A stretch of DNA of 10,291 bases from Actinomycetes bacterium. Its GTDB lineage: Bacteria; Actinomycetota; Actinomycetes; Actinomycetales; Cellulomonadaceae. A model generated the notes under the pieces. That model saw only the letters and a list, made by a program, of their open reading frames with translations. It was not told the DNA's origin and searched no databases. The stretch is taken from contig JAEYXM010000098.1 in the NCBI GenBank assembly GCA_023428465.1, positions 1-10,291 of the forward strand, given 5' to 3'. Both the position numbers and the translations under genes were made by a program. Of the stretch, positions 5,576-10,291 are shown one piece after another. How positions within the stretch are numbered: the stretch's first letter is position 1; each line of letters begins with the position of its first letter.

Positions 5576-6406
5576 CTAGAAGTGCGCGGCGTCCTGCGCG
5601 AGGTCGAGCGCGAGGTCGGCCCCGCGCAGGACGGCGGACGCGACGGTCCGCACCCACGCGACGACGCGCGGCCACTCGCCCGTGGCGTACCCGGCGGCGG
5701 CCGAGACGTACCGGTCCGGGGCGTCGGCCCACACGACCTCGGGGGCGACCGTGGCCGTCCGGTCCACCCCGAGCGTGCCGATCTGCCAGCGCAGGACGGC
5801 GCGTGCCACGGCCCCGTTGCTGTGCGCGAACGGCCGCATCGCGAGCAGCTCACCGTGCACGACGGCGGCGACGACGAGCCCCGAGACGCTCGGCGTCAGG
5901 GGCTGCGCGACGAGGGCGGCGAGACCGGCCATGCGCTGGGAGAGCTCCGCGCCGACGGGCGCGTCGCCGAGCCCGCGCAGGTCCCCGGGCTGCTCGTGCT
6001 CGCGGAGCCGGCCGGGCACGCCGGCGCCCAGGCCGGCCGACACCGTGGCGTGCCAGTGGGCGAGCCGCTGCGGCAGGGGCTGGTGCCCGGTGGGCAGCCA
6101 CTCCCCGCTGGCCGCGACCTCCCGCTGCACGTCGGCGGCGAGGCGCAGCGCGCCGACGACCATCGTGCCCGTCGGGCCGGGCGGCGGGGCTGCGAGCCCC
6201 CGGGCGACGTCGCGCACGGTGTCGAGAGCGAGGCGGACGCCGTCGAGCGCGAGCCCCGCCTGCGCAGCGCGCAGCGATGCCTCGGCCTGCAGCGGGGGCA
6301 GGGTCCGGCTGAGGGCGGGCTGGCGGGCGAGCGCATCGCAGGCCCTGCGCGCGTCGACGACCGCGTCCGCCACGTGAGGCATGAGCGGCTCCAGGGGGTG
6401 GGCCAC
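5576..6406 (-). CDS. Fic-fold-like protein with degenerate active-site motif (often annotated 'oxidoreductase')
   Basis: A 276-residue, alanine- and leucine-rich, mainly helical protein. Residues 183-202 (VVHGELLAMRPF followed by AHSNGAVAR) align with the Fic loop HPFx(D/E)GNGRxxR, but the catalytic histidine is arginine and the GNGR phosphate loop is reduced to SNGA. AMP transfer by the usual mechanism is therefore unlikely. The segment around residues 50-62 (AGLALDGVRLALD) sits where Fic proteins carry an inhibitory (S/T)xxxE(G/N) helix, also degenerate. Similar actinobacterial proteins are labelled oxidoreductase, for which I see no cofactor motif. Start choice: the GTG at 6406 lies exactly 6 nt after TACCCT, fitting a leaderless mRNA; the ATG at 6382, with GGAG 6 nt upstream, is the alternative. 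The gene is divergent from the malic enzyme gene. Its function is unknown. Confidence 0.72.
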   Translation of the reverse strand: MAHPLEPLMPHVADAVVDARRACDALARQPALSRTLPPLQAEASLRAAQAGLALDGVRLALDTVRDVARGLAAPPPGPTGTMVVGALRLAADVQREVAASGEWLPTGHQPLPQRLAHWHATVSAGLGAGVPGRLREHEQPGDLRGLGDAPVGAELSQRMAGLAALVAQPLTPSVSGLVVAAVVHGELLAMRPFAHSNGAVARAVLRWQIGTLGVDRTATVAPEVVWADAPDRYVSAAAGYATGEWPRVVAWVRTVASAVLRGADLALDLAQDAAHF

Positions 6407-6500
6407 GCGTCCAGGGTAAGCGGGCCCTGCGTGCGCGCGACCCGCCGGGTGGGCGACGGCCGGACCCGCCCGAGCCGGGACAGGCGGGCCACAATGGGGC
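6407..6500. promoter_or_regulatory. Divergent promoter region with two leaderless-type starts
   Basis: Minus strand: TACCCT (6418 down to 6413), then 6 nt, then GTG. Plus strand: CACAAT (6490-6495), then 5 nt, then ATG at 6501. Neither of these starts has a Shine-Dalgarno sequence at the usual distance, and both -10 boxes lie where transcription would begin on or next to the start codon. No -35 boxes were recognised. Confidence 0.5.
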
Positions 6501-7906
<1,406 letters not shown>

Positions 7907-7919
<13 letters not shown>

Positions 7920-7960
7920 CGGAACCGGCGAAAGGGGGGCGGTCCCACTACAGCCCGACG
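7907..7960. terminator. Inverted repeat overlapping the malic enzyme stop codon
   Basis: CGTCGGGCTGTAG (7907-7919) and CTACAGCCCGACG (7948-7960) are a perfect 13-bp inverted repeat. The 28-nt loop can itself pair through ACCG/CGGT. The left arm encodes the last residues and the TAG. It most likely acts as a terminator, possibly in both directions, between convergent genes. Confidence 0.6.
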
Positions 7961-7964
7961 GGCA

Positions 7965-7986
7965 CCGGCCCGACGCTCGGGGCCGG
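7965..7986 (-). terminator. Terminator hairpin of the transporter operon
   Basis: CCGGCCC (7965-7971) and GGGCCGG (7980-7986) form a 7-bp stem with an 8-nt loop, 15 bp past the small-subunit stop codon. An outer GCACC/GGTGC pairing could lengthen it. There is no U-tract. Confidence 0.5.
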
Positions 7987-8001
7987 CAGAGCGGTGCAGG
8001 G

Positions 8002-8193
8002 TCAGCCGAAGAGGGCGGACGCCTTGATCACGGTCATCGCGATGCCGTAGGCCAGCAGGGACCCGACGACGGCCCACAGGGCGACGGCCATCACGGTGAC
8101 CCGCCCGGCGGCGGGGGCGGCGACCTCGTCGGCGGCCCGGGTGGTGGTCGCGGTGGTCTCGGCCGTCTCGGCGGCACTCAGGGTCGCGGTCAT
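8002..8193 (-). CDS. One-helix small subunit of the OFA-type MFS transporter
   Basis: A 63-residue protein with a soluble, Ala/Thr-rich N-terminus (1-30) and a single transmembrane helix at about 33-55. It follows the transporter gene by 1 nt (TGA, C, ATG), so translation is very probably coupled; GGAG lies 7 nt before the ATG inside the upstream coding end. Short one-helix proteins in this position are known in actinomycetes as the MFS transporter small subunit. Their exact role, perhaps stability or gating of the carrier, is not established. Confidence 0.8.
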   Translation of the reverse strand: MTATLSAAETAETTATTTRAADEVAAPAAGRVTVMAVALWAVVGSLLAYGIAMTVIKASALFG

Positions 8194-8194
8194 G

Positions 8195-9598
8195 TCAGGA
8201 CTCCTTCGCTGCGGGGCTGGCGGGGGTGAGCTCGACGGCGGCGAGGGACTCCTCGACCTCCGCGGCGAGCAGCGGGTCGATCGGTTCGTGGTGCGTGGCC
8301 TTCACGGGGCGGACCAGGGCGTTGGCCACGAACCCGACCACGAGGAGGGCGGCCATCACGACCATCGACGGGATGTAGAGCTCGGCGCCCTCGACGCCGG
8401 CTTCGCGGCGCCCGTCGACGATCGTGTTGACGATGAGCGGGCCGGCGATGCCTGCCGCGGACCATGCCGTGAGGAGACGGCCGTGGATGGCGCCGACCTC
8501 GAGCTTGCCGAACAGGTCCTTGAGGTAGGCCGGGATCGTCGCGAAGCCGCCGCCGTAGAAGGACACGATGAGGAACGTCAGCGTCACGAACAGGGCGGTG
8601 GAGCTGCTGCCGACCACCGACAGGGTGGCGTAGAGCAGCGCGCCGACGCCGAGGTACATGACGTAGGTGCGCTGGCGGCCCAGCCGGTCCGACAGGGTGG
8701 ACCAGCCGAAGCGGCCGCCCATGTTGGCCAGGGACAGCAGCCCGACGAACCCGGTCGCGGTGGCCTCGGTCACGGTGTTCGGGAAGAAGTCCATGATCAT
8801 GGGCTTGGCGTCCTCGAGGATGCCGATGCCCGCGGTGACGTTGACGAACAGGACGGTCCAGAGCAGGTAGAACTGCGGCGTGCGGACGGCGTTGCGGACC
8901 TTGACGTCCGCGTGGGTCTGCATGCCGGTCGAGCGCTTCGCGGGCACGTAGCCCTCGGGCAGCCAGTCGGCGGCCGGGACGCGGATGACGACCGCGCCGG
9001 CGAGCATGAGGACGGCGTAGATGCCGGCGAGGGTCAGCAGCGTCGGGACGAGCGCGTCGACCGGGTCGGCGGCGTAGGCGCCGAGCAGGAGCTGGGTCAG
9101 CGGGGCCGCGACGAGCGCGCCACCGCCGAAGCCCATGATCGCCAGGCCGGTGGCCAGGCCGGGACGGTCGGGGAACCACTTGATGAGGGCGGACACCGGC
9201 GAGATGTAGCCGATGCCGAGGCCGGCGCCGCCGATGACGCCGTAGCCCACGTAGACGAGCCACAGCAGCCCGAGGTGGACGCCGAGCGCGGCGACGCCGA
9301 AGCCCGTGACCCAGCACAGGGCCGACAGGACCATCGCCTTGCGGGGGCCGTTGCGCTCCATCCACACACCGCCGAAGGCGGCCGACAGGCCGAGCATGAC
9401 GATGGCGATCGAGAAGATGACCGCGATGGGGGTCCCGACGCCGGTCTCGGGGAAGAAGCGCTCGATGAGCGGCTCCTTGAGCACCGAGAACGCGTAGACC
9501 TGACCGATCGAGAGGTGGACGGCGAGGGCGGCCGGCGGCACGAGCCAGCGGTTGTAGCCGGGTGCCGCCACGGTGTGCGCGCGGTCGAGCAGGTTCAT
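8195..9598 (-). CDS. OFA-family MFS transporter (oxalate/formate antiporter-like)
   Basis: A 467-residue membrane carrier with about 12 predicted helices. OFA-family signatures are visible: NRWLVPPAALAVHLSIGQVY (16-35), an MFS loop GGVWMERNGPRK (76-87), WFPDRPGLATGLAIMGFGGG (141-160), a second MFS loop GWSTLSDRLGRQR (298-310) and PAYLKDLFG with HGRLLTAW (356-379). The family moves small carboxylates such as oxalate, formate, lactate or pyruvate; the substrate cannot be read from the sequence. The ATG at 9598 follows AAGGA by 7 nt. An upstream in-frame start at 9643 would add 15 polar residues not expected in the family. It is first in a two-gene operon with the small subunit. Its position next to malic enzyme and the hydrogenase gene suggests fermentation acid transport. 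Confidence 0.88.
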   Translation of the reverse strand: MNLLDRAHTVAAPGYNRWLVPPAALAVHLSIGQVYAFSVLKEPLIERFFPETGVGTPIAVIFSIAIVMLGLSAAFGGVWMERNGPRKAMVLSALCWVTGFGVAALGVHLGLLWLVYVGYGVIGGAGLGIGYISPVSALIKWFPDRPGLATGLAIMGFGGGALVAAPLTQLLLGAYAADPVDALVPTLLTLAGIYAVLMLAGAVVIRVPAADWLPEGYVPAKRSTGMQTHADVKVRNAVRTPQFYLLWTVLFVNVTAGIGILEDAKPMIMDFFPNTVTEATATGFVGLLSLANMGGRFGWSTLSDRLGRQRTYVMYLGVGALLYATLSVVGSSSTALFVTLTFLIVSFYGGGFATIPAYLKDLFGKLEVGAIHGRLLTAWSAAGIAGPLIVNTIVDGRREAGVEGAELYIPSMVVMAALLVVGFVANALVRPVKATHHEPIDPLLAAEVEESLAAVELTPASPAAKES

Positions 9599-9821
9599 CA
9601 GGGGGTCCTTTCGCGGCCCTCGATCCCGAGTTTGTCCCGGCAATCGTCTACGTGATCGTCGGAGAAATCAGGGGACGTAAGTCATGGGATGGGTGAAGAA
9701 CCGCAGGTCACCGTGCATGAAATGGCCGGATGACAGTCGTCCGGGTCGTGATCACGACCTCGCGCGCGGCACAGGTCGCGGCGCTACGTTGAGGGCGAAG
9801 ACCACACGGTCAGGAGGAGCC
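9599..9821. promoter_or_regulatory. Divergent control region between the transporter operon and the proline-rich gene
   Basis: No gene. It contains a perfect 16-bp palindrome GGTCGTGATCACGACC (9744-9759), a GTGA-N11-TCAC element (9693-9711) also found at 1903-1921, a plus-strand -10-like TACGTT (9785-9790) and a strong Shine-Dalgarno AGGAGGAG (9812-9819). The palindrome would lie about 38-53 bp upstream of a plus-strand start near 9797. No convincing -10/-35 pair for the transporter operon was found. Confidence 0.45.
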
Positions 9822-10291
9822 ATGTCCAACCCCCCGGACGATCGTCGCGACGAGACCCCGCCCCCGCCCGCCCCCACCGTCGGGCCCGAGCCCCTGTCGC
9901 CGCCCGAGCCCCTGTCGCCGCCCGATCCGGCACCGACCTTCGCCCCTGCTCCGAACCCGGGCCTCGCGCCGGCACCCGAGCCGGTTCCCGCGTCCGAGTC
10001 CGCGCCGGCGCCCGAGCCGATGCCGGCACCTCCGGGTGCACCCGAGCCGATGCCTGCACCGGAGCCCGCGCCTTCGACCGGTGGCAGCCACGCCGCCCCG
10101 CGCCCGTACCCGCCGTCGGCCCCGGTGCGGACCCCGGAGAGCGGGGACGATGCCGAGGCGAGCCCCTGGGTCACCCCCTCGGGCATCGAGGGCGCCCTCG
10201 CCCGCGAGCGCGCGATGACCGCCGAGCCCTTCGACCTGCCGGCCCCCGGCACGCCGGTCCCCCCGCTGCCGGCCGCGGCCGACACCCCGGG
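9822..10291 (+). CDS. Proline-rich protein of unknown function, 5' part only
   Basis: An open frame of 156 codons running off the right edge without a stop. The ATG at 9822 follows AGGAGGAG closely, a strong ribosome-binding site. Residues 1-110 are low complexity, rich in Pro, Ala and Glu, with repeated PEP/APEP units; the DNA has two perfect adjacent 18-bp copies at 9888-9905 and 9906-9923. Composition becomes more ordinary near residues 120-140 (SPWVTPSGIEGALARERAM). There is no signal peptide, so this looks like a disordered cytoplasmic N-terminal region before a domain outside the window. Such regions occur in membrane and cell-wall proteins of actinomycetes, but I do not recognise the family. 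The opposite-strand reading is Gly/Ala/Ser-rich and lacks a comparable start site. Confidence 0.65.
   Translation, partial: MSNPPDDRRDETPPPPAPTVGPEPLSPPEPLSPPDPAPTFAPAPNPGLAPAPEPVPASESAPAPEPMPAPPGAPEPMPAPEPAPSTGGSHAAPRPYPPSAPVRTPESGDDAEASPWVTPSGIEGALARERAMTAEPFDLPAPGTPVPPLPAAADTP

Noticed and set aside
2223..5579. Very long open frame (over 1100 codons) on the plus strand antisense to the hydrogenase gene
   Set aside because: It is the mirror of a high-GC gene whose codon bias removes stops on the other strand. It is rich in Val, Asp, Leu and Arg with no domain, while the minus strand encodes clear Fe-S, FAD and H-cluster motifs.
8096..9655. Plus-strand open frame of over 500 codons opposite the transporter genes
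   Set aside because: Asp/Glu/Gly/Arg-rich shadow of the transporter and small-subunit genes.
9752..10285. Minus-strand Gly/Ala/Ser-rich frame opposite the proline-rich gene
   Set aside because: It lacks a ribosome-binding site and would read into the control region; the plus strand has a strong Shine-Dalgarno sequence and ATG.

Overview
The window is very GC-rich DNA (roughly 70% or more) with strong G/C preference at third codon positions, GTG starts, TAC(C/G)xT-type -10 boxes and leaderless-looking genes. With the gene families present, this points to an actinomycete, most likely a facultatively anaerobic Micrococcales member such as Cellulomonas or a relative. The genus is an inference; there is no rRNA here to settle it.

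Layout, left to right. (1) 1-676 (-): 5' part of an Ssd/CpaE-like P-loop ATPase that runs off the left edge. (2) 677-1001: divergent control region with two tandem hairpins and a short imperfect tandem repeat. (3) 1002-1790 (+): membrane-anchored HAD-IB (SerB-like) hydrolase; the divergent ssd/HAD pair matches the Rv3660c/Rv3661 pair of M. tuberculosis. (4) 1791-2195: 405 bp without a protein gene, holding a candidate structured small RNA with its own promoter and terminator, then a strong terminator for the gene that follows. (5) 2196-5369 (-): a 1057-residue fusion of an NAD(P)H-oxidising iron-sulphur flavoprotein (GltD type) and a catalytically complete-looking [FeFe]-hydrogenase, preceded by two abutting perfect palindromes. 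(6) 5576-6406 (-): a Fic-fold protein with a degenerate active-site loop. (7) 6501-7919 (+): ACT-domain NAD-type malic enzyme, divergent from (6). (8) 8002-9598 (-): a two-gene operon of an OFA-family (oxalate/formate) MFS transporter and its one-helix small subunit. (9) 9822 to the right edge (+): start of a proline-rich protein of unknown function.

How the genes may work together: malic enzyme gives pyruvate plus reduced nicotinamide cofactor, the fused hydrogenase could dispose of reducing power from NAD(P)H as H2, and an OFA carrier could move formate or a related carboxylate. This is a coherent fermentative set, but the genes are in separate transcription units, so the link is an inference. 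No hydrogenase maturases (HydE, HydF, HydG) are in the window. No mobile element, CRISPR array, tRNA or rRNA was seen.

The best candidates for something little described are the single-polypeptide NAD(P)H-hydrogenase with its palindromic control region, and the small RNA next to its terminator.
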